Below, piece after piece: positions 9,958-20,279 of a DNA stretch of 31,343 nucleotides (within the stretch, counting starts at the first letter, position 1; each line of letters begins with the position of its first letter). Both the position numbers and the translations under genes were made by a program. The notes below the pieces were generated by a model, which was given only the letters and a program-made list of their open reading frames with translations, was not told the DNA's origin and did not search any database. Source of the stretch: Chara braunii (Eukaryota; Streptophyta; Charophyceae; Charales; Characeae); NCBI GenBank assembly GCA_003427395.1, contig BFEA01000020.1:3084148-3115490 (forward strand), read 5' to 3'.

Positions 9958-10974
9958 CAAAGTAGATGGAGTTTTTTATTATGGCCCGAAAAGTGACTAA
10001 CATTTTGGGATTTAAGGTCATTTGGTCCTCGTGTGAGTATGCCCTCAGTCACAAGAACACACTCCACAGGTTGGCGGTCTGGAAAGCTTGTTGGCGGAAG
10101 TAGGCGGCGGGAGGCCACCACAAACGGAGAGCGGTGGGAAGAATGGACTCCACCACGCTCGTGGAAAACTGCGATAGTGGAAGCGCTTTCCGAAAAATGA
10201 TTTTTTTTATGGTTTTCGAAAAAGGAAAGGTCTTCATGGGGTGTTGTTGTTCCAAGGTCCAGGCGCGTTCGGGGACGGCGGTCTCCATGTGCACCAGTGT
10301 GTGACATGGAGTGACAGTGGTGTGCGAAGGGCGAGGGTTGCGGGACACAATGAACCGCTAACGAGTTGGCCTCTTTGAAGTGGCAAAGCGTCGATGCAGA
10401 GGGACGCCCCGAGTATGCACAGGGAGCAGGGTTTTTAATGTGTGCTTGCGAATGCAGACCCAGGAGAGCGAAGCGGAGTGGAGTTGTCAATAGTCTTCTC
10501 CACGTTTTGGCAGTGTTGCGCCATAACTCACAATGGGTAAGGGAGGATCGTTGCTTATGGTGTTTGGAGATAGAGCATGGTGGTGTGGTTCACCTCACGG
10601 ATGAGGATGGCAGTGAGGAATGAGAGGAATATGCTCTTCATTGTTATGAAGCTCATGCACTAAGTGAATCGTCATGATGTTGCTGCATTGTTTATCCAGG
10701 AGGAGGCTTCACTATTGACTCTGCGAGACAACAAATTGGTGATTACAGTGATAGTACTAAGCGGCGTGGTTTGCCACACCCTGTCGTTGTTTGCATTGTA
10801 GAGCAATGTGGATGAATGCAGGAGGTGTGAAAGGAGAGTGTCGATGCTTGAACGAAGTGGTGAAGTGTGGGAGGATCTTGTGATAAGCCAAACTCCGTAC
10901 CTCGCGGCTTCACGTACCCTTCACGTACCCTTCAGAATAAACCCCAAAGCGAGCCCCAAAGTACAAATTTCGAC
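9958..10974 (+). pseudogene. 339-codon frame interrupted only by TGA; unknown protein
   Basis: One frame runs between TAA at 9955 and TAA at 10975. It holds ten TGA codons (9994, 10198, 10312, 10351, 10621, 10675, 10813, 10828, 10849, 10861) and no TAA or TAG. The product reads like protein: ERWEEWTPPRSWKTAIVEAL, then SVDAEGRPEYAQGAGFLMCA (followed by CEC), then DRCLWCLEIEHGGVVHLTDE, then CCIVYPGGGFTIDSARQQIG (followed by DYSDST), then HPVVVCIVEQC. CGA is absent, while 18 other CGN codons and twelve CAA/CAG codons remain. That fits CGA-to-TGA decay at CpG sites, or TGA read as sense. A 90-codon stop-free stretch lies at 10354-10620. Cys pairs (CxCxC, CxxC) hint at metal binding. No family recognised. 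Confidence 0.45.
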
Positions 10975-10975
10975 T

Positions 10976-11506
10976 AATTAAAAAAAAAAGGGTCTGGTCT
11001 AAATTTTTGGAGGTTATACGCATGCATCTTTCAGGTTTGTCCTTGTCCTTGTTCGAATTAGTCTCATGCGGCTCACTAGCAACCGCATGGGAATTTAAAA
11101 GAAAATGATTATGAATTCAGTTGATCGTGTTTTTAGCATTTGTTTATCAAACATGCGTACGCGTGACTGACTTTGAACTTTTGCTTGCGACGCAAGCTCG
11201 CTTTCCGCTTGCATGTGTAGACAAATTTTATTTATTGTCGTTCTTCATCCATTCGCACCCTTTCGTCTTCCTCTCACCCCCTCGTTTTATTTTCCCCTTA
11301 TTCTTTGGCATGATTGATTGATAACTAGAAGCAGAGGAATGAAATGTGACATGATACAATCCTAAGGTCTTGAAGGCAAATGCCTCAGTGTTGAAAGGAA
11401 AAAATAGTAATAAAGCACAAAATAATGTCATATCGTTGAACCACTAAGAGTGGGATGGTCTCTGAGGGGGTGAATACAGCGTAAGAATCAAAACTTCTGA
11501 AGACAG
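10976..11506. other. No firm gene
   Basis: An exact 10-bp tandem repeat (cacgtaccct) occurs at 10911-10930, and an A-run at 10980-10989. On the minus strand, residues such as SFDSYAVFTPSETIPLLVVQ (about 11430-11490) look coding and may be the 3' continuation of the relic to the right. Confidence 0.45.
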
Positions 11507-12757
11507 TCACACACAAAGGTGAAATAAGTCATCAAACTCGTGGCGCAGGAGTGGTAATGAAACCAAACGAATGACCCTAATAGATAGACCATCAAAGCGC
11601 GTAATGCTTAACAAAAGGGTGACACCATGCAAGTGCGACCATGAAAAGGGCGTCTGAATTGAAGAGGATATGCTTAACTGAAGGCATGCAATGGCCAACA
11701 TTAGGGTGATGAGGGTAGTGGGTGAGGGAAACATGCACACAACTCACCGACTGAGAGAGGAAGCGAGATCTGGAAGAAGGGAAACCAAGATAACTCCGCA
11801 GTCTCAATGCCTACAAGTGAGAGTCTAACTTTAGGACAACCAGTCAAATGAGAACCATCATGCGACACACAAAATAATATATAATACACAGTAGGATTGA
11901 GGTGTGAAGTAGTCACGTCCAAACTGGTTGAAGGTGATGCAGTAGTTGAAGTTCTCGAGGTAATCGATGACGTGGATGAAGTAGGAGTCAAGGTCGATGT
12001 CGAAGCAGAGCCACAAAACGCCGACCTCCTAAAGCAGTTGATGATAGAGTACATGATAGTGTGATTCGGTGAGAGAAGGAAGGTGATAAGAGTGTCAGTC
12101 GTTGAGACGCAGAGGGCAACGACGAGTGCGTTGTAGACTCTCAAAGATGTTCATCTGCTCCAAAAGAACAGCCTTAGAGGGAGCAGGCTCGTCCTCAGCA
12201 ATCTCCTCAGCCGGAAGAGAAGGAAGAGGATCAGTCAGTTAAGCAAGGCCAGACATCTCAACAGAACGAGCACGATCATATGCACATACAAAAATTCTAG
12301 CCTGTTGCGAGGGTTCGCGAGATTCCCAAGTATCCTCTTCACCAATATATCTCATAAAACGTACAAAATAATCGATGAACAGAGGGGTATCGTCGGAACT
12401 CAGCGAGATATGATGTCGGAAATAGTAAACTGCTTGTGAGCGTACACCATGATAGGTGGATGACGCTCATAAGGGCGTTTTACGAATCGCTCGGACGGTC
12501 TGCTGTCAAACCCATCGGTCTCGCACCACACAGGGCGGGACCCTCCCAGCCACGTCAAGCAAGAGTTGGTCTGGTCCTCGTCGTGATACACATGAAGCTT
12601 TCGCAAGTCACTCCAATCGAGTGCGCCAGCCATACCTCTCGCGAACCCCTACGACAGGATAGGGCCAACGCGAGGCACGCCTTATCTCCACCTTACGAGA
12701 GTTGTCACCTCCCTTCGGTGGGCGTATCCCCCCCGAGCTACCAGTCCACAGTACGAA
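11507..12757 (-). pseudogene. Long coding relic in at least two frames, family unknown
   Basis: From about 12757 down to 12405 the frame of the open stretch ending at 12400 reads as protein (GALDWSDLRKLHVYHDEDQ, WCETDGFDSRPSERFVKRPY), with TAA at 12682-12684 and TAG at 12649-12651. The next frame takes over at about 12405 and continues to 11861 (DDTPLFIDYFVRFMRYIGEE, PAEEIAEDEPAPSKAVLLEQ, DIDLDSYFIHVIDYLENFNY), with TAA 12239, TGA 12095 and TAG 12029. TGA at 11858 ends it, and coding-like residues then continue in another register (MPSVKHILFNSDALFMVALA). Five stops in about 300 codons before the TGA at 11858 is fewer than chance, and the segments join smoothly at the shifts. The middle has an acidic linker. 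The 210-codon plus-strand frame at 12436-13068 is antisense and looks like a shadow. Confidence 0.45.
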
Positions 12758-13164
12758 AGCTTATCAGTTGCAATCGCAGAGGTGGACTAGTCGATGACGT
12801 TTCTCGTTCGCTTTACCATAGGGGGTACGCGCGGTCTTACGCCTCTATCGAACCCATACGTGAACCGACGCACTGGGGGGCTGAAGTCCCAAGCGCAACT
12901 CGTCGTCGGTCGACGAAGACGCATCCCACATACCACGCGTTACACCACAACACTCACACGTACGGAACGACACAAAACAAACAACACAACAACAATCTTA
13001 GTCCCTTTTGTAGCCATCCCGTAACCTTCCAACGTGAAAATCGGATACACGACTCACGCGAGACTTAATATAAAACTGCGCGGATGCAAAGCCTTCCCAT
13101 ATCGATTAGCAATGCATGATTACGCAAACAGTCATAATGATAGCGTACTATGTAGTGCCCATAA
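12758..13164 (-). other. Possible upstream part of the minus-strand relic
   Basis: In the register with codons ending at 12929, the minus strand reads MWDASSSTDDELRLGLQPPS, then TPYGKANEKRHRLVHLCDC, with TAG, TAA and TGA interruptions. It may be the 5' part of the adjacent relic. A C7 run at 12728-12734 could hide an indel. Support is composition only. Confidence 0.25.
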
Positions 13165-13590
13165 TCAAGCGGTCCCTCGTGGATCCGAGTACCGCTTATG
13201 ACACTCAAGTGTCAATCTCGAAGTATCGTGATGGTCGACCCCTTCACGATATTGCGAGGCTGAAGGAACAGTCGTTCGGCCCTCGCGACACCTTCGACCT
13301 TTAGGGCGAGTGTTCCTGTGGGCAAGGCAAATAGGCTCTGCGCGGGGGATGATCCCTTCTACACGGAGTCCAGGACTTGCGATGTCCTGAACAAGGACCT
13401 TGAATCCAGACCCAGGACCAACGTCTGACGAAGAATTTTTAAGAAGCAAAAACGGTACAGGAAGGGAAGTCTTCTTTCCTCTCTCAATCTCAGCCTCAAT
13501 CAGACCCTTGAGCGCATACCCTTTAGGCCACGCAAACAAAAACATAGGTATATACATATACATAAAAAATAATAAATATGTGATGATCAC
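13165..13590 (-). CDS. Hypothetical ORF fragment
   Basis: A 141-codon open frame. The first residues (repeated Met/Tyr/Phe) derive from AT-rich sequence and are doubtful. From about 13540 the frame has good composition (WPKGYALKGLIEAEIERGKK, TSLPVPFLLLKNSSSDVGPG, GFKVLVQDI), then becomes Arg/Ser-rich. It may be an exon of the decayed minus-strand gene downstream. A hairpin (tatcgtga at 13222, tcacgata at about 13242) lies in the weaker 3' half. No domain recognised. Confidence 0.25.
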   Translation of the reverse strand: MIITYLLFFMYMYIPMFLFAWPKGYALKGLIEAEIERGKKTSLPVPFLLLKNSSSDVGPGSGFKVLVQDIASPGLRVEGIIPRAEPICLAHRNTRPKGRRCREGRTTVPSASQYREGVDHHDTSRLTLECHKRYSDPRGTA

Positions 13591-13599
13591 TTCTCACAA

Positions 13600-14160
13600 T
13601 CACAGTGAGACTCCTTTCATCCATACATATGTATGTGATAGCAGACAATCAATTACAAGATCCGAACCATAAAATATATCTGCAATCACATCAAAAAATC
13701 AACCAAAATTTCACACACTACACGGGGTCAACTTCAACCACTCTTTATACTCATACCCCTTGCTTTAGCCATGCAAACCTCAGCCTTTGTCCAACCCATA
13801 AAAATAAGTACTCAGTACCTTTGTTAAATGGTCATTCAATAAAAGTTCGGGTGAAAACCTTAATAAAACAATAGAAACCACTGGCGCTAAAACCTTTTAG
13901 GTTGGGTAATGAGAATGAATTGGAGTTGAGTCGTAGACCGACAAATCGGCAACCGACGTGCTATCAATGATAACAAAAAATGATCCTTGTAGGATCAAAC
14001 TTAAACTAATCCAAATCTTGAATCAGAACGATCAAAAGGAATTGTATCATAAGACAGGTCAATGCCCAAGCTAAATCATCAGTATATGGGGAATATATCT
14101 CTATAACACATCCTTTCTTAATAGTGTCTGCTAAGTAAATCTAAGTTTGTCCTTAGTTAG
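13600..14160. other. AT-rich intergenic sequence
   Basis: AT content rises sharply from about 13540. I see no convincing open frame, RNA gene or repeat here. Confidence 0.5.
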
Positions 14161-14238
14161 TGTCTCAAAAAAGGTAGATTTTTGGCAGAATTTCCCTCAT
14201 TCATGGTGCATTGTCAGAATCCTCACCTGTCAAAATAT

Positions 14239-14830
14239 AGTCTAACTCCTTTAAATTAAGAAAATTTCAGCAGCGCTTCCCGTAGGAGAAGTGTCTTTTC
14301 AGAATTTATATTAGCTCGAATATAAAAATTAAAATATTCTCTAATTTTGAAAAGTCAAATTTTGTCTAACTCTCTGAATTAATAAAAATTTGGGCAGTAC
14401 TCCCTTTAGAAAAGGAGACCTCCCAAATTTATATTAAGTATGATACGAACTTAAGGCAAAAACTTGAGTTCAACTAAGACAAAATTTAACTAGCTCCTTA
14501 ATTTTGTAAAACTTTCGACAACACTCCCTTTAGAAAAATGTTAGCCCAATATTTATACAAAGCTAAGTTCAAAATAAAAAATAATTTTATTTCTCAAGGT
14601 CCAATTTTGTCTAATCCTTGATTTAGTAAAAATTTGGGCAGCACTACCTTTAAAAAATGATACTTTCCATATATTTATTAAGCCATACATAAATTTTGGA
14701 CAAGTTGAACTTTGAAAAGACAAAATTTGACTAACTTTTTGGTTTTGTAGAAATTTCGGCAGCGCTTCCCATAGAGAAAATTTTTTACCAAGATTTATAC
14801 AAGACCAAGTATAATAAAAGATCATAGAAA
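14239..14830. repeat. Diverged tandem repeat, 120-124 bp period, about five copies
   Basis: A core close to taaaaatttcggcagcactc recurs with the gcag-equivalent position at 14270, 14394, 14518, 14638 and 14759, followed by cctttagaaaa-like sequence and preceded by caaaatttgtctaactcc-like sequence. A truncated, more diverged copy lies near 14160-14230. Identity between copies is moderate, so the array is old. The 90-codon minus-strand frame at 14553-14825 is a translation of two repeat units. Confidence 0.8.
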
Positions 14831-15090
14831 ATGCAAAATTTAAAATATAAACTCAACTCATAAAATGCAGAAATTGAACTAACTCTTATTGCTCTAGCAC
14901 GTGGTGAGCAACCAAAGCAACTACCTATCAAACTAAAACTTAGACCAAGTAGCGATCTCACTCAGTCACATGGAAGACCGAATCACATTGGTAAGTACTC
15001 TCACCCGTCCCCAAGTCAAATCCTCCAAGGTTAGTTTGTGAAACCCTCAGATGGTTGATCCCTTGCACCCAACTTACATATGACATGATG

Positions 15091-16333
15091 CTATTCAACT
15101 TAGAAACAATGTCTAACATCCCTTAAGTTATACACAAACAGGTTGCACACCTAATTTTCTCTTCTTTTGGGCATATGACTAGACCATTCAACTTATAAAT
15201 AATGTCTAGTCGCCCTGAACTATTTAATATTCAAAGTTTAGTAATTTGTCACTTTGTTCTAAAAAAGAAATAAAAATATGGGCAGGGGAATGAACCATTC
15301 AACTTAGAAACAATGCTTAGTTTGCCTAGATTACTTTCAGTTATACTTTGTAATTTTTATTCTTTTCTTAGTGATATGGCTTAGCACTGGACCATTAAAC
15401 TCAGAAACAATGTCCAACTGTTAGTTCACATGCAAATATAAATAATGTATTTTCTGTCAGGCCAAACCATTCATCTTAGAAACAATGCTTAGTCTTCAAC
15501 AGAAAAATTCTCATGAGAAATTAAAGTTGAAAAAACATTCCATAAAAAAAAAATCCTTCATATTTATAAATTATCATTATAATGTTTTTCCAATTCTAAA
15601 ATTTCCAATTTAATTTGATAAGTTCCCGTCTAAATATGAGCTTTCCCTTTCAACTGCATCTATTTGTTCAAGATGGAATGAAAGTCTGAACGAGTTTATG
15701 AAATGTTTTAATTAGACTTTCATTCTACTACAACAAATATCGTCTAATTTAGATTGGGTTAACCTATTTATGACTGGAAATCCTTACTTAGAATGACAGT
15801 CCAATTAAAATATTTCATGAACTCATCCAGACTTTCATTCCATCTCTAGCATGCAGTTCAACTAAGAAGATACCCCATTCTTGGAAGGAAAGTTTTCAAG
15901 TAAGACGGAAAATTTTAAAATTGGAATGACATTTTAAAAGATGGAATGAAAATTGAAAATTTATAATGTAATTTTACTCTAAAATGATTATTTAATTCTG
16001 GAATTTTTTTCTGTTGTTAGGCTAGAAATTCTCCCTCATAAATAAAACAAGAGGCTAAACCATTCAGCTTAGAAACAATGTTCAACCTATCATCAAATCA
16101 TTCAAAGCATGAAATTGGATTCTTCAGCCCAACTTCAGTCAGAACCCTCCGCAAAAACAGACAGACCAAGCCATTCACTTAGAAACAATGCTTGGTCCCA
16201 AAGATCAGTCAGAAAAACCATCAGAAATAAACATGGCAATCATGCCATTCAACTTATAAACAATATTTGGTCCTTCAAAAAACAATCAAATAAATATAGC
16301 CCTGAGCCATTCAACTTAGAAACAATGCCCGGT
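15091..16333. repeat. Nine copies of a 27-nt motif at irregular spacing
   Basis: Consensus ccattcaacttagaaacaat followed by g[c/t]ttagt. Copies start at 15091, 15184, 15295, 15392, 15467, 16060, 16171, 16245 and 16307. Spacing between starts is 93, 111, 97, 75, 593, 111, 74 and 62 bp. Intervening sequence is largely unlike between units, apart from a gggc...ga-like stretch before some copies. The 593-bp gap is explained by a fold-back element. The spacing is too variable and the repeats too diverged for a CRISPR array, and the context is eukaryotic. Confidence 0.85.
15493..16021. mobile_element. Fold-back (MITE-like) inverted-repeat element
   Basis: The core arms are 15672-15727 and 15789-15844, 56 nt each, with six mismatches between one arm and the reverse complement of the other and a 61-nt centre. 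Weaker inverted similarity continues outward to ends near caacagaaaaattc (15497) and gaatttttttctgttg (15999-16017). There is no open frame, so if mobile it is non-autonomous. It sits between copies 5 and 6 of the 27-nt motif array and accounts for the excess spacing. TTA/TAG flanks are possible target-site duplications but the exact ends are not resolved. Confidence 0.7.
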
Positions 16334-17530
16334 CTTTGATTGACCCGGTCAAACGCATGCAAACTGCCTTCCTCCCACCTTCCCCCATTTCATCTCTTAA
16401 TCTACTTTCAACCGAAATAAAGAGAAACTTAAGCTTCGCACACACACATACCTTCCTTTCAGTCTGATTGAATTCTGAAAAGAAAACAAAATCATTGGGG
16501 ATCACATTCATACAACAATAAAACTAGAGGGAGATAGTTAAACAGGGGCGTACTGGGATCATACAAACAGAAAGATGGTATATCTGATGGTTCCCTGCCT
16601 CCAGAACCTCGCTTAGGTTCCGACAGAGTTCCCGTGGTCAGTGGGTTGATTCCCCACAGAGTCTTGTTGTAGTCCTACATGTTGCAATCCCGCATACCGC
16701 CTTCCTTTCAGAACAAGACTAGACTTAGAGTAAGAAGGATAGAAGGAGGGTTTTTAGACTTGCCTGAGGGCCCCGCAATGGCAGCCAAACGCACAACAAC
16801 CCCGTCATACTGAAACCAAATACTAGTTGTAGACTCCCGGACAATCCTTTCAACTCGGAGTAATACCCCTTTCAACGTGCCCCACCCCTTTGTATGTCAA
16901 AATCTGAAATGTATTGGTCACAGGTAAGCTTGCACCTTTGCAGTTGACCTGTGGCTACACATGCTGACAAGCTGATTGGTACACGGCTAACAGGCCAATT
17001 TGCAGTTCCCACAGCCAGTCTGCTACAGTCTTATTAAGCGAGCTGGTTGCTACATTGGTCATCCGATAAGCTTTTAAGCCTTCAGGTTCGCTTGCTCTGC
17101 CGCTTCAATCGATGTGATGGACAACACGTCTCTCAACTAGTAAGTCCCCTATCCGATGGCTGCTCCCCGCCGCTTTGTTCGACGGGATAGGTCGCGGTTC
17201 GGCGACAAGCAAGCCTTCAATTCCACGGCTTCCCCTTGCTCTGCTGCTTGTTCAAACGAGCAAAATCAGAGTAAATCCATCGCTCGAGCACAGAGGCATT
17301 CGTTGTTCTCTCTCTGACTTGTTACACCGCGAAATCGAATGAGTTTCCGTCACGGAGATAGTCGATGCCTTCCCAACATGTCAACACGGTGGGTGGTTAC
17401 GATCTTGGCGACTTTCCGTTGTTTCTCAGACATGTGGAGGAACGGTGAATGTGCTTTGAAACATGGGTAGATTCTCGCGAAATTACCCGCAGGTATGCCT
17501 CGTTACCTGGTAGTATGGCTGCACTTCCTT
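16334..17530. other. No gene recognised
   Basis: Mixed sequence rising in GC from about 16550. Short hairpins occur (for example aacct-cgctt-aggtt near 16606). Open frames are short and lack protein-like runs. Confidence 0.45.
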
Positions 17531-17812
17531 TTTACCCCGCATCATCTGCTCATATCGTTCGTTGTTTCCTCCTCTTATTGCAGTCTCAGGTATGTGCGCT
17601 CCATCTCCCTCTATCTCTCTCTCTCTCCGTGCTTTTACCGCTCTCCTTTGCGCAGCCTACTAAATGCTTCGTTTACCCCGCATCGCCTGCTCTTGTCGTT
17701 CGCTGTCTCCTCGCCTCATTGAAGTCTCAGGTATGTGCGCCCCATCTCCCTCCAACTCTCTCTCTCTTTCCGTGCTTTTACCGCCCTCCTTTGCGCAACC
17801 TACTAAATGCTT
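17531..17812. repeat. 141-bp tandem repeat, two copies, with embedded splice-like sites
   Basis: Units start at tttaccccgcat, at 17531 and 17672. Both contain agtctcaggtatgtgcg (17582 and 17723) and end with actaaatgctt. Each has a pyrimidine-rich stretch ending in AG, then tctcag, then GTATGT. Confidence 0.88.
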
Positions 17813-17881
17813 AGTCTCGCCACCTAATCTTGATCTGTTCTTCTCTCACCTCGCCGTTCATATCCTAAGTGGTGAAAACAC

Positions 17882-18259
17882 TTGACCACTATCATGACCA
17901 GGTTCAACCGTATGCAAGCCAAAGCACCAGGCACAACTCCCACCCTACATACAGCCCAAACCGTCACTCAAACAGTTAATTCGACTCTGCAAAATGGTTC
18001 GCAATGCTTCAAAAGCTCAGTGCAATATCCTAGTTTGTCCGATTATGAGAAGAATCGGGCGAGATATTTAACTTTTGGTCTTCACCTCCGTCACTCTCCT
18101 AAGGCTTTCGCGCATCTCGTTTTTCCTACTAACTCCCATTATAGATCTTCACTCACCATTGTAACTCCCCCATCGGACTCGCCCGGTGTCATAACCCCTG
18201 TTTGTTATTTCGTTTCACTCAATTTCATTGAGAGTCGAGCGAGGAATCACTTTCCGTAG
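17882..18259 (+). CDS. Hypothetical 125-codon ORF
   Basis: An uninterrupted frame from ATG at 17882. Composition is protein-like: MTTIMTRFNRMQAKAPGTTP, then SVQYPSLSDYEKNRARYLTF, then a Ser/Thr/Pro-containing C-terminus. It has no signal peptide, clear membrane segment or known motif. It follows the 141-bp repeat directly. A second frame at 18228-18629 (133 codons) overlaps it and ends in AT-rich Leu-rich sequence that is less convincing. It may be an exon of a larger relic. Confidence 0.3.
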   Translation: MTTIMTRFNRMQAKAPGTTPTLHTAQTVTQTVNSTLQNGSQCFKSSVQYPSLSDYEKNRARYLTFGLHLRHSPKAFAHLVFPTNSHYRSSLTIVTPPSDSPGVITPVCYFVSLNFIESRARNHFP

Positions 18260-18863
18260 TTCTGTCATAGCCACTGCCGCCAATTCTCCTCACGGTCCTG
18301 TTGCGGGACTATGCAAAGGTCTGTCACACATAAAAGGCATTTACCAGCCATCTGTGGAACAACACAGAGAGCACGATATCCTCTTCACTTTCACAAAACA
18401 GAATCACCGTCAGATTCACAAGGTTGTGACCTCCCAACTTGATCAAAGCAAGAAAATCACACATCTTAATGACGTCTCCCAAATAAATCACTTTTGCGAC
18501 CTCCAAGATTTTCACCAATGGCCAAATAAAAACTTGGTTCTTCTTGTCAGACTTTATCTTTCAAACCTGCTTTTCATGCTATTAAATATTTTAAATGTCT
18601 TTTTAATTGAAGAAGGTCTCTCTCATTAGGTCTTCTAATCATCCCTTTCTCTCTAGGATGAGCTTTCACATGACCTTTTTAAAACATCTTCTACTGAAGA
18701 TGAGTCTCCAAATGAACAAATAACCACCTTTCCTCTTAAAGGTGTCTCAACCATAAAACCATTCAAACCGAGAAACCAACTTATGGGTCTTCGTCACAAT
18801 TCAACAATAAACATTCGGCATGGTAAGCATCCGAGTCTCAGAACCCCATAAATCTCTTAGGAT

Positions 18864-20279
18864 TCTCACATCCTTCACAAAAACATACTGCACTTCCTCC
18901 CCTTATACTCGACTCTATTACTCACTCATGGGCAGACCGCACAAGTATACCGAAGAACAGACAATTCACATTCATTCACTTTTACAACATACAAAACTCA
19001 CGAGATGTTTCTTATACATCTTTTACACAAAGCCATCATATATCAACATAAAACCACACATGTGAGAGTGATGAAGATCGTCATATACATGAAATAGTAG
19101 TCAGGTAAAACCTCAATTTAATATACTCTCAGGGATGAGATATCTCATCCAAAACACAATAATAGCCAGACCCGTAACTCACTCAGATCAAAAGACGATC
19201 ACTCCAAATATAGTACAAAAGTAGTCATACTGTCAAAAATACCTAAAAAATAAGAGTTTAATCTATCTCTCAAGGGTCAAAGGAAAGGTAGCCTCACTAT
19301 ACATATATCCCATGACTGAATCTCGATTCTCATGTCACTAGAAAAAATCCTCAGTTGCAATCATACTTTGAAATTCCCTATCTGTATAACTAAACAATGT
19401 AAGCACAAAAGTTTAAAAAACAAAAACAAAGACAGAAGTAAAGACAAATATCTAACTCTAAGTACATGCTCTCAATTTAATCTGGAAAGGCGATAACACT
19501 GATAATACATAGGCGAACTAGTCCCTACTTACTCATCTCCTCCTGGTTTTGCCTATACAACTAAGCTCTGTCTCACATCCTTCACAAAAACAGACTCCAC
19601 TTCCTCCCCTTATACTCGGCTCTATTACCCACTAATGGGCAGACCGCACGAGTATACCGAAGAGCAGACAGTTCACATTCATTCACTTTTACAACATACA
19701 AAACTCACAAGATATTTCTCATACATCTTTTACACAAAACCATCATACATCAACATAAAACCACACATGTGAGAGTGATGACGATTGTCATATACATGGA
19801 ATAGTAGTCATGTAAAACCTCAATTTAATATACACTCAGGAATGAGATATCTCATCCAAAACACAATAATAGCTAGAGCCGTAACTCACTTAGATCAAAA
19901 GACGATCACTCCAAATATAGTACAAAAGTAGCCATACTGTTAAAAATACCTAAAAAATAAGAGTTTAATCTATCTCTCAAGGGTCAAAGGAAAGGTAGCC
20001 TCACTATACATATATCCCATGACTGAAACTCGATTCTCATGTCACTAGAAAAAATCCTCAGTTGCAATCATACATTGTAATTCCCTATCTGTATAATTAA
20101 ACAATGTAAGCACAAAAAGTCTAAAAGACAAAAACAAAGACAGAAGTAAAGACAAAGATCTAACTCCTAAGTACACATTCTCAATTTAATCTGGAAAGGC
20201 AATAACACTTATAATACATAGGCGAACCAGTCCCTACTCACTGATCTCCTCCTGGTTTTGCCTATACAACTAAGCTTTG
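18864..20279. repeat. ~708-bp direct tandem duplication
   Basis: Unit 1 is 18864-19570 and unit 2 is 19571-20279. Both start tctcacatccttcacaaaaa and end ttgcctatacaactaagct[c/t]tg. Similarity is high along the whole length (for example accgcac[a/g]agtataccgaag, then ggtagcctcactatacatat). Sequence outside the outer ends does not match, so this is a clean two-copy array. Unit 2 ends on the stop codon of the gag-like ORF, so the unit corresponds to sequence just 3' of that ORF on the minus strand. Confidence 0.9.

Noticed and set aside
12436-13068. 210-codon plus-strand ORF
   Set aside because: The composition (His/Thr/Arg/Ser) is poorer than the minus-strand reading of the same DNA, which runs on smoothly into further coding-like sequence.
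14553-14825. 90-codon minus-strand ORF with internal peptide repeats
   Set aside because: The peptide repeats are the 120-bp satellite unit translated twice, with no independent coding signal.
15091-16333. CRISPR array
   Set aside because: Repeats are diverged, spacing varies from 62 to 111 bp plus a 593-bp gap, no cas genes are present and the context is eukaryotic.
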